Notes: generated by a model not told the origin, from the letters alone. A stretch of 64,000 bases of DNA from an uncultured Parvularculaceae bacterium (GCA_947259375.1 CAMYLZ010000019.1:18851-82850); one strand, 5' to 3'; positions 43,412 to 52,650 are shown, numbered from the stretch's first letter. Program-made: numbers and translations.

Positions 43412-43443
43412 GCCGCCAATAAAGGCCGCATAAAAACTGATGG

Positions 43444-43761
43444 TTATCCAAGCCCAAGAATTGATTGAACGACCTCGGAAGTTTTCTCTTTGGGCAACCC
43501 GCCGCCGGCCGCTTCGAGCACCCGCGCGCCGGCTTCCAGCGCCTTGACGTTCAGCGTCTCATGCACATTGCTGGTGACCTCGGCCAGATGCAGAACCGCA
43601 GCTTCTATCTGAGCGTAAGCCTCGCCGCCCTGAGATGCATGAAGCTTGCCATCGACGCCCTTGGCGACCACAGCGCCAGCCGCCAAAGTCGCCGCCAATC
43701 CGGCGATCTGCTTTTCAAAACGCAACAACGCTACTTGTTCTTTTCGAAGATCGTTCATCAT
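43444..43761 (-). CDS. Hypothetical small soluble protein
   Basis: A 105-residue acidic/Ala-rich, probably all-helical protein with no signal peptide. GAGGAAGA stands before tandem ATGs at 43761 and 43758; the second has better spacing. I do not recognise the family. Its pairing with the downstream small membrane protein is reminiscent of holin-accessory or membrane-anchoring pairs, but nothing in the sequence proves that. Confidence 0.6.
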   Translation of the reverse strand: MMNDLRKEQVALLRFEKQIAGLAATLAAGAVVAKGVDGKLHASQGGEAYAQIEAAVLHLAEVTSNVHETLNVKALEAGARVLEAAGGGLPKEKTSEVVQSILGLG

Positions 43762-43978
43762 TCTTCCTCATTATAGAAACGTGTGTTACTCATACATCCC
43801 GAAAACTGTATCGCTATTTTGCTAATGAGTTAAATACAAAATTAACCAACGTCGGAGTTTTACTTGACGAAGGATGAAGACAATTACGCAGCACGCGTCG
43901 GGCGCGCCATGTGGCGCGTCGCGAAACGCCGCGCCGCCGAAATCCACCGTCAGGAAGGGAAACTCGAACGCGCCGCGG

Positions 43979-44524
43979 TTACGAATATCGACGCGCATCG
44001 GCGCGCAGATAAAGGCGGGCCGCAAGCGTCGCGCCGCGATCCAGCGCTGCGCGGGGAGGACGCCCCCAACACTCTTTCAACGTTTCTTCAAGCACTGGCC
44101 GCAGAGCTTGCTCAAGACGAGCCGGACCCTGACGAGTCGTGACTTTCGACAGGGCCGCATAAGTGTGCGCCGCCGCCTCCGCCGCGACATCCAGCAAATC
44201 AGTCGACATTGCCGGCGAATGGGGCGGGCGCAAATGGGCGATCACGGCGCTCATCGCCGCCCTCAGCCGGCTATGATCGAGTAACGGCTCATCGAAACGC
44301 GGATTGAGGTTAATGATTTCCGCCGCTCCTGGCGGGCCGTCATAAAGCGCATCGAGCGTCACCGCGCCGCCGGTTGCCTCGACAATCCGCCGCGCCAGCG
44401 CGGGTTTGGGCGTATGGACGTTGTTCATGATCCGGTAAAGCGTCTGCCGCGACGCGCCGACACGCTCGCCAAAACTCTGGATGGATTCCTCGACTTCGGA
44501 CAGATATTGCTTCAAGGGGTGCAT
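43979..44524 (-). CDS. XRE/YdaS-like transcriptional regulator
   Basis: A 181-residue protein. The N-terminal helix-turn-helix (about 1-60) reads MHPLKQYLSEVEESIQSFGE then RVGASRQTLYRIMNNVHTP, with RRIVEATGGAVTLDALY as in Cro/YdaS-type proteins. The C-terminal part (about 85-175) is helical and of unknown function. The ATG at 44524 gives a domain-aligned start; a longer frame to 44557 lacks support. It is divergent from the ABC-F gene with 130 bp between, which it may control. Confidence 0.82.
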   Translation of the reverse strand: MHPLKQYLSEVEESIQSFGERVGASRQTLYRIMNNVHTPKPALARRIVEATGGAVTLDALYDGPPGAAEIINLNPRFDEPLLDHSRLRAAMSAVIAHLRPPHSPAMSTDLLDVAAEAAAHTYAALSKVTTRQGPARLEQALRPVLEETLKECWGRPPRAALDRGATLAARLYLRADARRYS

Positions 44525-44654
44525 GATTGGCCCGGTCCTGTTGCGCGCCGCGCACAAGTCCGGAAAACGCTGTCATGAGACTCGCAACAATTCGTAAAAG
44601 GCGCGCTGCGCGCCTGCGCCGCTCGCGCCAATTTGAAGGAACCGCCCGCAAGAC

Positions 44655-46475
44655 ATGTCTGCGCTTCTTCTTTCCCTTTCCGATATCCGGCTGGTAATCG
44701 GCGGCGACCCGCTATTTGACGGCGCCGCGCTTGGCGTCGGCGAGCGCGCGCGGATCGCCTTGGTCGGGCGCAACGGGTCAGGCAAGTCGACATTGATGAA
44801 GATCGCCGCCGGCCTGGTCGACGCCGATAGCGGCGAGCGCTTCATCCATCCCGGCGCGACCGTGCGCTACCTGCCGCAAGAGCCGGACGCCAGCGGCTTC
44901 GCCGCTATCGGCGATTTTGTCTGCGCCGGCCTTGATGAAACCGGCGAGCGCCACCGCGCCGAAGCGATGCTGGAGGAGCTGGGCCTTGACCCCGACGCCG
45001 CGCCGGCCGGCCTTTCCGGCGGCGAATTGCGCCGCGCCGCAAATGCGCAGGCCCTCGCCGCCGCGCCGGATATTTTGCTGCTCGACGAGCCGACCAACCA
45101 TCTCGACATTCCCGCCATCGCCTGGCTTGAAGAACGCCTGAAAAGAACGCGCGCGGCTGTCGTTCTCATCAGTCACGACCGGCGCTTTTTGCAGAATGTC
45201 ACCAATGACACCATATGGATCGATCGCGGCGCCACGCGAGCGACCGGCAAGGGATTTGGCGAATTCGAAGCCTGGCGCGACAAATTTCTCGAAGAAGAAG
45301 AACTCGCGCTGCACAAGGTCGGCCGCAAGATCGCCGCCGAAGAGGACTGGATGCGCTATGGCGTCACCGCGCGGCGCAAACGCAACATGCGCCGGGTCGG
45401 CGAATTGCAGGCAATGCGCAAGTCGCTGCGCGAGACCCGCCGGCCGCAAGGGGCGGCGTCCTTTTCCGTTCAGACCGGCGCCGCATCGGGCAAACGCGCA
45501 ATCGTTGCGGAACATGTTTCGAAATCCTTTGGCGAGCGCAAGGTGATCGATGATTTTTCCATCGAGATCGCACGCGGCGAACGCATCGGCGTCGTCGGCC
45601 CCAATGGCGCGGGCAAGACAACGCTGATCAATTTGCTTACCGGCGCGCTGGCGCCGGACGCCGGGACGGTGGCGCTCGGCGCCAATCTCGAAATCGTCTC
45701 GCTTGATCAGCGCCGCGCTTCCCTGAGGCCAGACATGCGCGTCGCCGACGCCATCAATGACGGCGCTGGCGACTGGGTGACGATTAATGGCCACAAGCGC
45801 CATGTGGCGACCTATCTCAAAGACTTCCTGTTTGAAGCCGAACAATGGCGCCAGCCCGTCACCGCCCTTTCCGGCGGCGAGCGCGGGCGCCTGGCGCTGG
45901 CCGCCGCCATGGCGCGGCCGTCAAACCTGCTGGTGCTGGACGAGCCGACCAACGACCTCGATCTCGAGACGTTGGAAATGCTGGAAGAGCAACTCTCCGA
46001 TTTTGGCGGCACGCTGCTGCTGATCTCTCACGACCGGCAGTTTCTCGACAACCTCGTCACCAGCGTCATCACCACCGATCCGGAAAAGCCCGCCGCGTGG
46101 CTGCGCTATGCCGGCGGCTATAACGACATGGTCGCCCAGCGAGGGAAAGCGCCGGGCCTTGAAAACCAGAACGCGGAAAAGAAAGAAAAGACCGCAACCG
46201 GCGCCGCGACAAAACCTGCGCCAAACGCCTCGAAACAAAAACTGTCGTACAAGGAGCAATATGCGCTTGACCGCCTGCCCGGTGAAATATCGGCGCTGCA
46301 AGAAGAAATCACCGCGCTGAAAGAGCGCTTGAACGACCCCACCCTGTTTGAACGCGACGCTGCGGCTTTCAATGAAACCGCGCAATCGCTGACAGGCGCT
46401 GAAGCAAAACTCGCCGCCGCCGAGGAAGAATGGCTGCGCCTCGAAATGAAACGCGAAGAACTTGCGGGCGAGTGA
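44655..46475 (+). CDS. uup: ABC-F ATPase, Uup type
   Basis: A 606-residue cytoplasmic protein with two ABC cassettes and no membrane part. Walker A motifs are GRNGSGKST (38-46) and GPNGAGKTT (about 314-322); signatures are LSGGELRRA and LSGGERGRLA; Walker B blocks are DEPTNHLDI and DEPTNDLDLETLEM. The inter-domain linker (about 205-260) is charged. A C-terminal coiled coil (about 520-600) after a Lys/Ala linker is typical of Uup. Uup-type ABC-F proteins act on ribosomes or branched DNA and affect transposon excision. It is monocistronic. Confidence 0.88.
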   Translation: MSALLLSLSDIRLVIGGDPLFDGAALGVGERARIALVGRNGSGKSTLMKIAAGLVDADSGERFIHPGATVRYLPQEPDASGFAAIGDFVCAGLDETGERHRAEAMLEELGLDPDAAPAGLSGGELRRAANAQALAAAPDILLLDEPTNHLDIPAIAWLEERLKRTRAAVVLISHDRRFLQNVTNDTIWIDRGATRATGKGFGEFEAWRDKFLEEEELALHKVGRKIAAEEDWMRYGVTARRKRNMRRVGELQAMRKSLRETRRPQGAASFSVQTGAASGKRAIVAEHVSKSFGERKVIDDFSIEIARGERIGVVGPNGAGKTTLINLLTGALAPDAGTVALGANLEIVSLDQRRASLRPDMRVADAINDGAGDWVTINGHKRHVATYLKDFLFEAEQWRQPVTALSGGERGRLALAAAMARPSNLLVLDEPTNDLDLETLEMLEEQLSDFGGTLLLISHDRQFLDNLVTSVITTDPEKPAAWLRYAGGYNDMVAQRGKAPGLENQNAEKKEKTATGAATKPAPNASKQKLSYKEQYALDRLPGEISALQEEITALKERLNDPTLFERDAAAFNETAQSLTGAEAKLAAAEEEWLRLEMKREELAGE

Positions 46476-46536
46476 AGCCGCAACCGCCCGCGCCTGCCGG
46501 CAACTTGACGGTCGCGAAAACAGTTAGCCGTCCCGG

Positions 46537-47331
46537 TTAAATGAAAATCGCCACCGATTGCCGGCCGGCGATGACAAGCTCGCCATCGCTGTTCCACACC
46601 AGCATGTCCTGGCTCGAATAGCCTTCGGCGGCATTTTCTCCGCGCACGGAAAGAAGCCACCAGCCGTCTTTGGTCGCAGGGGTCGCGCTCAGCACGTTCA
46701 CCATCCAGGTCATGGAGCTGATCGGCGCAAATTGCCGGAACATCGGGAACACCGCCGGCGGCGGCATATCGGCGAGGGCGAGAAGCGCAACGAGCCCTTG
46801 CGCATCGTCATCCTGGTGACGCACCCAGAGCATGAATTCATGGCTGTCGGCGCCGCTCACCGGCCGGGCGCCGGCGACAAGGCGCACATTGAAATGATCG
46901 GTGAATTTCGGCGGACCGACGCCCTCCTTGCGCTCGGGAAAATAGGGATCGCACTCGTCCGGCCGCGGCGCCATCGGCGCCGGCGTGAAAACTTGTGCGA
47001 ATTTGGACGGGCGACCCGCGCCGAAGGCGAAATTGCACCGGGTCGCAAGCCCCGCTTCGCCGCTCAGATCCGTTTCGACAAACGCCACCGACTTGCCCCG
47101 GCGCAAAAGGCGCGCGCCAGCCTCCACCGCGCCGCCCGCCGGTCCAATGAAAGAGACCATCGCCGAACGCAAAGGCGGCAAGTCAGGGAAGCGATGCAGC
47201 GCCGTCTCAAGACAGAGCGCCGCGGAAAGCCCGCCATAAGTGGTGCGCCCTTGCATCCACCCTTCGGGAATATCAAAGGCGCGCCGGCCGCCCGCCGCTG
47301 CGGCGCTGTCGATCAATTGTGAAAACAACAT
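46537..47331 (-). CDS. Acyl-CoA thioesterase family protein (double hotdog)
   Basis: A 264-residue protein fitting the TesB-like/4HBT_3 group: an N-terminal hotdog with MQGRTTYGGLSAALCLETAL (26-45) and FIGPAGGAVEAGARLLRRGKS, and a second hotdog with SSMTWMVNVL and GYSSQDMLVWNSDGELV. It hydrolyses acyl-CoA thioesters; chain preference is unknown. The DGELV...RQS ending matches family members. It is alone on the minus strand, convergent with the ABC-F gene. Confidence 0.82.
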   Translation of the reverse strand: MLFSQLIDSAAAAGGRRAFDIPEGWMQGRTTYGGLSAALCLETALHRFPDLPPLRSAMVSFIGPAGGAVEAGARLLRRGKSVAFVETDLSGEAGLATRCNFAFGAGRPSKFAQVFTPAPMAPRPDECDPYFPERKEGVGPPKFTDHFNVRLVAGARPVSGADSHEFMLWVRHQDDDAQGLVALLALADMPPPAVFPMFRQFAPISSMTWMVNVLSATPATKDGWWLLSVRGENAAEGYSSQDMLVWNSDGELVIAGRQSVAIFI

Positions 47332-47420
47332 CCGATCCGGCGCCCTTTCCGCCGCCGCAACATTTACTCAGCGTCAATCGGCGCGGGCCGTCGCCAGGCC
47401 AAGCTTGGAATACAGCGCAT

Positions 47421-48062
47421 TTAGTGGCCCGGCTCTCGGGTTGCATCGACACCCGCCGCAAGAGCCGCAAACAGGGCATATGCGATGATCGCCGTCCACG
47501 CCGCTGCAGCAGGGCCTTGCGGCGGCGGGCCGAAATTACCGAAAACCTGCGCCGCAAGCAGAAAAACGAACAGCAAGGCCGGCGCGACTTGTCCCGCCAG
47601 GCCTTTCGTCGTTGTGCGCAACAAGTAAATCCCGAGCCCCAGGATGAGCAGGCCAAGTTCCGTCGAGATTGCGACCGGCCTGTTGTCCCATAGGCTGAGA
47701 CCGACCTTCGGCCCGCCAAACCACAGCTCCAGATCGGGCTTGTGTGTCACGAAATCCAGAATCCAGTGCGAGAATACCAGCCCCCCGGCGGTCAAGCCGC
47801 CGCCCTTTCGCCAAAAATGATAGGCGCCGCCGAATAGGACGCTCCACATAACGGCCATGACCAGGCTGTGCGTATACGGCATATTATATAGATCGAAATG
47901 ATTGGACGCGGTGAAGTTTTCGACGATCCGCACATGCTCGACGCCCAACAGCACAAACGGCGCCCAGAGAATATCGAGAAACTGCACGGCGACGAAACCA
48001 TGCCATAATTTAACGCGCCCGCCGGCGAGCCCGGCCGCCGGTCCGTAATGGCCTACAAACAT
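47421..48062 (-). CDS. Multi-pass membrane protein with histidine motifs
   Basis: A 213-residue protein with about six hydrophobic segments. Histidines sit at segment ends in MFVGHYGPA, MPYTHSLVM and FSHWILDFVTHKPDLEL; the SHWxLDxxTHxPD block resembles membrane-bound putative metal-dependent hydrolases (DUF457/YdjM-like). GGAGG precedes the ATG at 48062. Activity is not known. It is divergent from the 48205 membrane-protein gene. Confidence 0.7.
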   Translation of the reverse strand: MFVGHYGPAAGLAGGRVKLWHGFVAVQFLDILWAPFVLLGVEHVRIVENFTASNHFDLYNMPYTHSLVMAVMWSVLFGGAYHFWRKGGGLTAGGLVFSHWILDFVTHKPDLELWFGGPKVGLSLWDNRPVAISTELGLLILGLGIYLLRTTTKGLAGQVAPALLFVFLLAAQVFGNFGPPPQGPAAAAWTAIIAYALFAALAAGVDATREPGH

Positions 48063-48204
48063 CGACACCTCCGGATTTGCATGGATTTTTGCGGTTATTC
48101 TGGCCCTATCGCGTGCCAGAAGCCACCCTTGGCGGGATTACGCTGCGCGGCGTTTTCCGGTAAGCTTGAAACGATTTTGGGCTCGGGCGGAGGAAAAACG
48201 GGCA

Positions 48205-49626
48205 ATGAGCACGAGCGAGGAAAGACGCGGCTTGCTGGGGGCGCTGCGGGCGAGCGCCCGGGCCGCGCTCGGACGCCTCGCCGCCGCTGACGAAACGGCG
48301 GCGCCCACCGCCTCTCATTCCCCCTCTCCGGCCGGCGCTGATGAGGCCAACCGGTTCTTCGCCGACCCGACAAGGGCGCTGTTTCCGTCCGGCGAAACCG
48401 CGCCAGACGAACCCGGCGCGGCGCGCCTGCCGCTGTCGAGCCTGCTCGACGAATCCGCCCGCGCCATCGCCTATCGCGCGCAGGCCCTGCGCGATGAGGC
48501 GGACGGCCTCGCCATGCGCATTGCCGAACGCTGCGCGGCGGAAACCACGCTCGCCGCGCAGGCGCTGCGGGTGCTGATCGGCCTTGGTTGGCTCGGCGTC
48601 GCCGGCTGGCTGTTCTGGTCGGTGATGCGCGCGCGGGCCGACGGGCTCGCCGTCGCGGCGGCGAACACGCCCGTCGCCGACGCGGTCGTCCTCACCAGCA
48701 CCTTTCTCATCGTCGCTGCAACGGGGCTCGGCGTTGCTTTCGCCGTCGCGGCGATCGCCAAGCTTTCGGGCAATGCCGATAATGAACGGGTGCGCGCCGA
48801 AGCCGAACGGCTTGGCGCGGCGATCGCCGACGCTGCAGACGATTTCGACCGCACCCTGACGGATTTACGCCAAGCCATGGATGCGCGCGCGCGCCCCGCC
48901 GATGCGGTAATCGATTTGTCGCGCGCGCATGTGACGGCATTGGAAGCGAGCGCTTTTTTCCGCGAGATCGGCTTTTTGCTCGACGCCGACGGCGAACGCG
49001 CGGAACGCCTGTTCAAAGGCTTTTTGCGCCGCCCCGGCGCCCCCGCCCCGGCGGCCCCGATATTCGCGGCCGGCGCCCTCGCCGGCGCGCTCGTCGTTTA
49101 TCTCGCACTTGCGCCACGGCCGGCTCCTGTAGAACCGGCCGCGCCGCTCGCCATTATGGCCTATCCCTGGGCGGCGCAGCTCATCGTCTTTGGCGGTCTT
49201 TTATATGCGGCAGCCGGCGCGCTGATTTCGGTCTTTTCCGGCGCTATTTCCGAAGGCGCCGCCAACCGGGCCCGCGCCGAAGCTTTGAGCGCGCTGAGGG
49301 ACGGTTTTAACACCCGCGCTTGCGTGCGCCCGGCCGACATCACGCGCCGGGTTGAGGACGCGCTTGATGTCTTTCGCGCCCGCGCCGGCTCGGCGGGCGG
49401 GCGGAACATGTCTGGCGAGAAAGGCCGCGAAACGAATCACCCGGCGCGCGAATTGCCCGCCGAAAGCGACATCCCCGAATGGCGCCGGCGCGATTCGGCC
49501 GTCAGATTCGTCGAAACCCGTTTCTCCGGCGCCCCGGAGCGCTGGCGCACGGATGCCTATGCGAAAAAAATCGAAGGCGCGGCAAGCCGCAAACCGGGTT
49601 CGAAACGAGAGCCGAAAACCCCGTAA
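48205..49626 (+). CDS. Hypothetical large membrane protein with coiled segment
   Basis: A 473-residue Ala/Arg-rich protein. Residues 1-100 are polar and probably disordered. Hydrophobic pairs lie around 118-138, 150-182, 280-305 and 322-352, with a helical charged stretch (190-250) between them. The C-terminal 80 residues are hydrophilic and basic. GGAGGA stands eleven bases before the ATG at 48205; a TTG at 48166 would extend it. The family is not recognised. The four-plus-helix, long-cytoplasmic-loop plan could suit a scaffold or channel-like protein. It ends 260 bp before the ribonucleotide reductase gene. Confidence 0.7.
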   Translation: MSTSEERRGLLGALRASARAALGRLAAADETAAPTASHSPSPAGADEANRFFADPTRALFPSGETAPDEPGAARLPLSSLLDESARAIAYRAQALRDEADGLAMRIAERCAAETTLAAQALRVLIGLGWLGVAGWLFWSVMRARADGLAVAAANTPVADAVVLTSTFLIVAATGLGVAFAVAAIAKLSGNADNERVRAEAERLGAAIADAADDFDRTLTDLRQAMDARARPADAVIDLSRAHVTALEASAFFREIGFLLDADGERAERLFKGFLRRPGAPAPAAPIFAAGALAGALVVYLALAPRPAPVEPAAPLAIMAYPWAAQLIVFGGLLYAAAGALISVFSGAISEGAANRARAEALSALRDGFNTRACVRPADITRRVEDALDVFRARAGSAGGRNMSGEKGRETNHPARELPAESDIPEWRRRDSAVRFVETRFSGAPERWRTDAYAKKIEGAASRKPGSKREPKTP

Positions 49627-49719
49627 AAACCTCTCTTTGCGTTAATGTTTAACGCGCACAGGGTGCGCCCTGTTAAGAACTCGTTAACGAAAAACTTTTG
49701 CCCACCCACTAACTTCATA

Positions 49720-49757
49720 TTGACGTTCCCGGCAGGGTCTATCACTATATCTTGTGT
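49720..49757 (+). promoter_or_regulatory. Promoter with candidate NrdR box for ribonucleotide reductase
   Basis: TTGACG at 49720-49725 is a good -35; 17 bp later comes CACTAT (49743-49748) as -10. Overlapping the -10 is a near-palindrome tcactatatcttgtgt (49742-49757) that matches the known NrdR-box pattern (acactatatataGtgt-like) at most positions. NrdR bound there would block polymerase when dATP is high. Usually two boxes are spaced by about 31 bp; only one clear copy was seen. Confidence 0.5.
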
Positions 49758-49886
49758 CGATGGCGACCATCGACGATTCACAAAAGATCAAGGACGCCGC
49801 GCCGGATGCGGCCATTTACGGCCACTCCGGAGCAAGGATTTTTGCGCGCTTATTTCGGGCGCGAAACAAGAAAAGACGGGGAAGCG

Positions 49887-51815
49887 ATGTCGTTCTCAGA
49901 AGCCGCAAAAACCACGGAAAACGCCAATCCGGACGCGGCCCAGCCCGCCGAGGCGGCGGCCTCGAAAAAGGACACCAAGCCGGCCAAGCCGACGCTGAAA
50001 GTCGTGCGCGACATCAAGATCGACCGCTCGCGCGACGCGCTGCTGACCGAGTTCGGCAAGACCACCATGGAGGACCGCTATCTCCTGCCCGGCGAGTCGT
50101 TCCAGGACATGTTCGCCCGCGTTGCGCGCCATTATGGCGACGACGCCGACCATGCCCAGCGCATCTATGATTACATCTCAAAACTCTGGTTCATGCCGGC
50201 GACGCCGATCCTGTCAAATGGCGGCGCCAATCGCGGCCTGCCGATCTCCTGCTTCCTGAACGGCGTCGGCGACAGCCTCGACGATATTGTCGACACCTGG
50301 AATGAAAACGTCGCGCTCGCTTCCAATGGCGGCGGCATCGGCACCTATTGGGGCAATGTCCGCTCTATCGGCGAGAAGGTGAAGCACGCCGGCGCGACCT
50401 CCGGCATCATCCCGTTCATCCGCGTCATGGATTCGCTGACTCTGGCGATTTCCCAAGGCAGCCTGCGCCGCGGTTCGGCCGCCTGCTATCTCGACGTGCA
50501 CCACCCGGAAATCGAGGAGTTCCTCGAAATCCGCAAACCCTCCGGCGACTTCAACCGCAAGTCTTTGAACCTGCATCACGGCGTCAACATCACCGACGAA
50601 TTCATGGAAGCGGTGATGGCCGACAAGGAATTCAGCCTCAAATCGCCGAAATCCGGCGAGGTGATGCGCACCGTCAGCGCACGGAAATTGTGGCAGAAAA
50701 TCCTCGAAGTGCGCCTCGCCACCGGCGAGCCTTATCTCCTGTTCTCCGACACGGTGAACCGGCAGATGGCCAAGCACCAGCGCGATCTCGGCCTCAAAGT
50801 TTCGACCTCCAATCTGTGCTCGGAAATCATGCTGCATACCGGGCCGGATCATCTCGGCGAGGAACGCACCGCCGTGTGCTGCCTGTCGTCGATCAACGCC
50901 GAGACTTATCAGGAGTGGAAAGACGAGCCGCAATTCATCGAGGACATCATGCGGTTCCTCGACAATGTGCTGCAGGACTTTATCGACCGCGCGCCGCCGG
51001 CGATGGCCAAGGCCGTCTACTCCGCCAAGCGCGAACGCTCTGTCGGCCTCGGGCTGATGGGTTTCCATTCCTTCCTGCAGTCGATGAACATTCCGTTCGA
51101 AAGCGCCATGGCGAAGTCGTGGAACACGCGCCTGTTCAAGCATATCCGCATGGGCGCGGACGCGGCCTCCGTCGCGCTCGCCGAAGAACGGGGCGCCTGC
51201 CCCGATGCGGAAGAACGCGGCGTCAAGCAGCGCTTCTCGCACAAGCTGGCGATTGCGCCGACCGCCTCGATCTCGATCATCTGCGGCGGCTGCTCGCCTT
51301 GCATTGAGCCGATCCCGGCGAATGTCTACACCCACAAGACGCTCTCGGGCTCTTTCACGGTGAAAAACGAAGCGCTTAAAACCCTGCTCACCGAGAAAGA
51401 TCAGGACACGGACGATGTATGGTCGTCGATCCTCGAGCATGAAGGCTCCGTCCAGCATCTCGACTGCCTCAGCGCCGAAGAAAAGGACGTCTTCAAGACA
51501 GCGTTCGAGCTCGACCAGCGCTGGGTGATCGAGCTTGCCGCCGACCGCTCGCCTTATATCTGCCAGGGCCAGTCGGTGAACATCTTCCTGCCGGGCGACA
51601 TCGACAAATGGGATTTGCACATGCTGCACTGGTCCGCATGGGAAAAGGGCTGCAAGTCGCTTTACTATTGCCGCTCGAAATCAGTGCAGCGCGCCGGCTT
51701 CGCCAATGGTAAGAAGGGCGCGAATGACGACGCAAAAACGCCCACGGACGGCATGGCGGAAATGATGCAGGCCGCCGCCAAGACGGACTATGACGAGTGC
51801 CTGGCTTGCCAGTAG
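49887..51815 (+). CDS. nrdA: Ribonucleoside-diphosphate reductase alpha subunit, no ATP-cone
   Basis: A 642-residue class I-type catalytic subunit that makes deoxyribonucleotides. Redox cysteines are C122 (PISCFLN) and C331 (AVCCLSS); the thiyl-radical cysteine is C311 in SNLCSEI with N309 and E313. PTASISIICGGCSPCIEP and a C-terminal CLACQ pair for thioredoxin follow. There is no N-terminal ATP-cone; instead about 40 Ala/Lys/Pro-rich residues. The ATG at 49887 has GGGGAAG upstream; a frame from 49752 would swallow the promoter region. The beta subunit gene is not in this window, which is unusual for class I. Confidence 0.92.
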   Translation: MSFSEAAKTTENANPDAAQPAEAAASKKDTKPAKPTLKVVRDIKIDRSRDALLTEFGKTTMEDRYLLPGESFQDMFARVARHYGDDADHAQRIYDYISKLWFMPATPILSNGGANRGLPISCFLNGVGDSLDDIVDTWNENVALASNGGGIGTYWGNVRSIGEKVKHAGATSGIIPFIRVMDSLTLAISQGSLRRGSAACYLDVHHPEIEEFLEIRKPSGDFNRKSLNLHHGVNITDEFMEAVMADKEFSLKSPKSGEVMRTVSARKLWQKILEVRLATGEPYLLFSDTVNRQMAKHQRDLGLKVSTSNLCSEIMLHTGPDHLGEERTAVCCLSSINAETYQEWKDEPQFIEDIMRFLDNVLQDFIDRAPPAMAKAVYSAKRERSVGLGLMGFHSFLQSMNIPFESAMAKSWNTRLFKHIRMGADAASVALAEERGACPDAEERGVKQRFSHKLAIAPTASISIICGGCSPCIEPIPANVYTHKTLSGSFTVKNEALKTLLTEKDQDTDDVWSSILEHEGSVQHLDCLSAEEKDVFKTAFELDQRWVIELAADRSPYICQGQSVNIFLPGDIDKWDLHMLHWSAWEKGCKSLYYCRSKSVQRAGFANGKKGANDDAKTPTDGMAEMMQAAAKTDYDECLACQ

Positions 51816-51827
51816 GGGTGAGCTGTT

Positions 51828-52043
51828 ATGAGCGATTGCGAATACTACGAAGTAGAGCAGGGCTCAATCAGTAGTGAGACCAATCACGGCAATGGAATGC
51901 CAAAGTCAGTGCGCTACTTTTCACTGCCATGGTGTCATCACCCGCGTTCACCTGCACCACCAAGTTTAAAGGGATCCCCATTTGATAGCCGCAAGATATT
52001 AACATGCAAGGGCTGTCTGTCCGATTGCGTAATAGATTGCTGA
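51828..52043 (+). CDS. Small Cys-rich, possibly zinc-binding protein
   Basis: A 71-residue frame that begins 12 bases after nrdA with GGGGTGAG before its ATG. Cysteines and histidines are arranged as LPWCHHPRSP and LTCKGCLSDCVIDC, like small zinc-ribbon-type hypothetical proteins carrying a CxHP and a CxGxxxxC element. The base composition is less GC-rich than its neighbours. It may be co-transcribed with nrdA. The assignment as a real gene rests on position, ribosome site and the Cys/His pattern. Confidence 0.5.
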   Translation: MSDCEYYEVEQGSISSETNHGNGMPKSVRYFSLPWCHHPRSPAPPSLKGSPFDSRKILTCKGCLSDCVIDC

Positions 52044-52367
52044 AAAATATTATACAGCACGTAAGATGGGATGAACGAAGCGGCACTTACATTTTAGTGC
52101 CCCCCCTGCATAAAGCCGAGATAACGGCTGCGATTAGGGCACACACACACCGTTCGTGCCGACTCCCCGCGGCTTTACCGTGCGCCCCGCTCTTGCCGCA
52201 AGTGCGGCGTGCACGGATGGAACCGGTGATGGGCGCCACGGTCAAGCCGTGGCGAGTCGGTGAGCGGGGACAGGTCAAAAACCCCGAACCCGACCTGCAC
52301 GCATAGGTCGAACACACCCCTCAAAAATACCTCATATCTGATGAAAATCTTCATGAATCCCGCTTTT

Positions 52368-52385
52368 GGTGGATAGTTATCCACC
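52368..52385. repeat. 18-bp inverted repeat with DnaA-box-like arm
   Basis: ggtggatagttatccacc is a perfect inverted repeat (8-bp arms, 2-bp centre). One arm reads TTATCCACC, one mismatch from the DnaA box TTATCCACA. It could be an operator or a DnaA-binding site; no other clear DnaA boxes were noticed close by. Confidence 0.4.
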
Positions 52386-52622
52386 CCCTCCCCGGCGGCC
52401 TTATCATCGCTTTCACGTTGAAAGGCGGCCTCAACCCCAGGCGTCAGCAGGCGGATCACCCGCCGGGCGCAAACCCCGAACAGGGCCCTCTTCAATGTCG
52501 TCGTCTTGGGCGGAGGAAGCCCGCGCGCCAGGGCGGGCTGTTTGACATCGTGAATAATGGTGCGCGCGACCGGCGGAACGCGGCTGGCGCGCGCAGGAAC
52601 AAGAACGCACCCGTCATATGAA

Positions 52623-52650
52623 AAACGCCGGGCGGTTACGCCCGGCGTTT
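52623..52650 (-). terminator. Rho-independent terminator of the 142-residue periplasmic protein gene
   Basis: 11-bp arms (52623-52633 and 52640-52650), 6-nt loop, followed on the minus strand by a TTTTT run. It lies 27 bases after the stop at 52677. Confidence 0.88.

Noticed and set aside
43864..44142. 92-codon frame on the plus strand starting with TTG
   Set aside because: It overlaps the 3' end of the XRE regulator on the other strand by about 160 bp, has no clear ribosome site and no known motif. It could be real but is not supported.
44778..45845. 355-codon open frame on the minus strand
   Set aside because: It is antisense to the ABC-F gene with intact Walker motifs; no features of its own.
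50214..51629. 471-codon open frame on the minus strand
   Set aside because: It is antisense to ribonucleotide reductase; composition typical of an antisense shadow.
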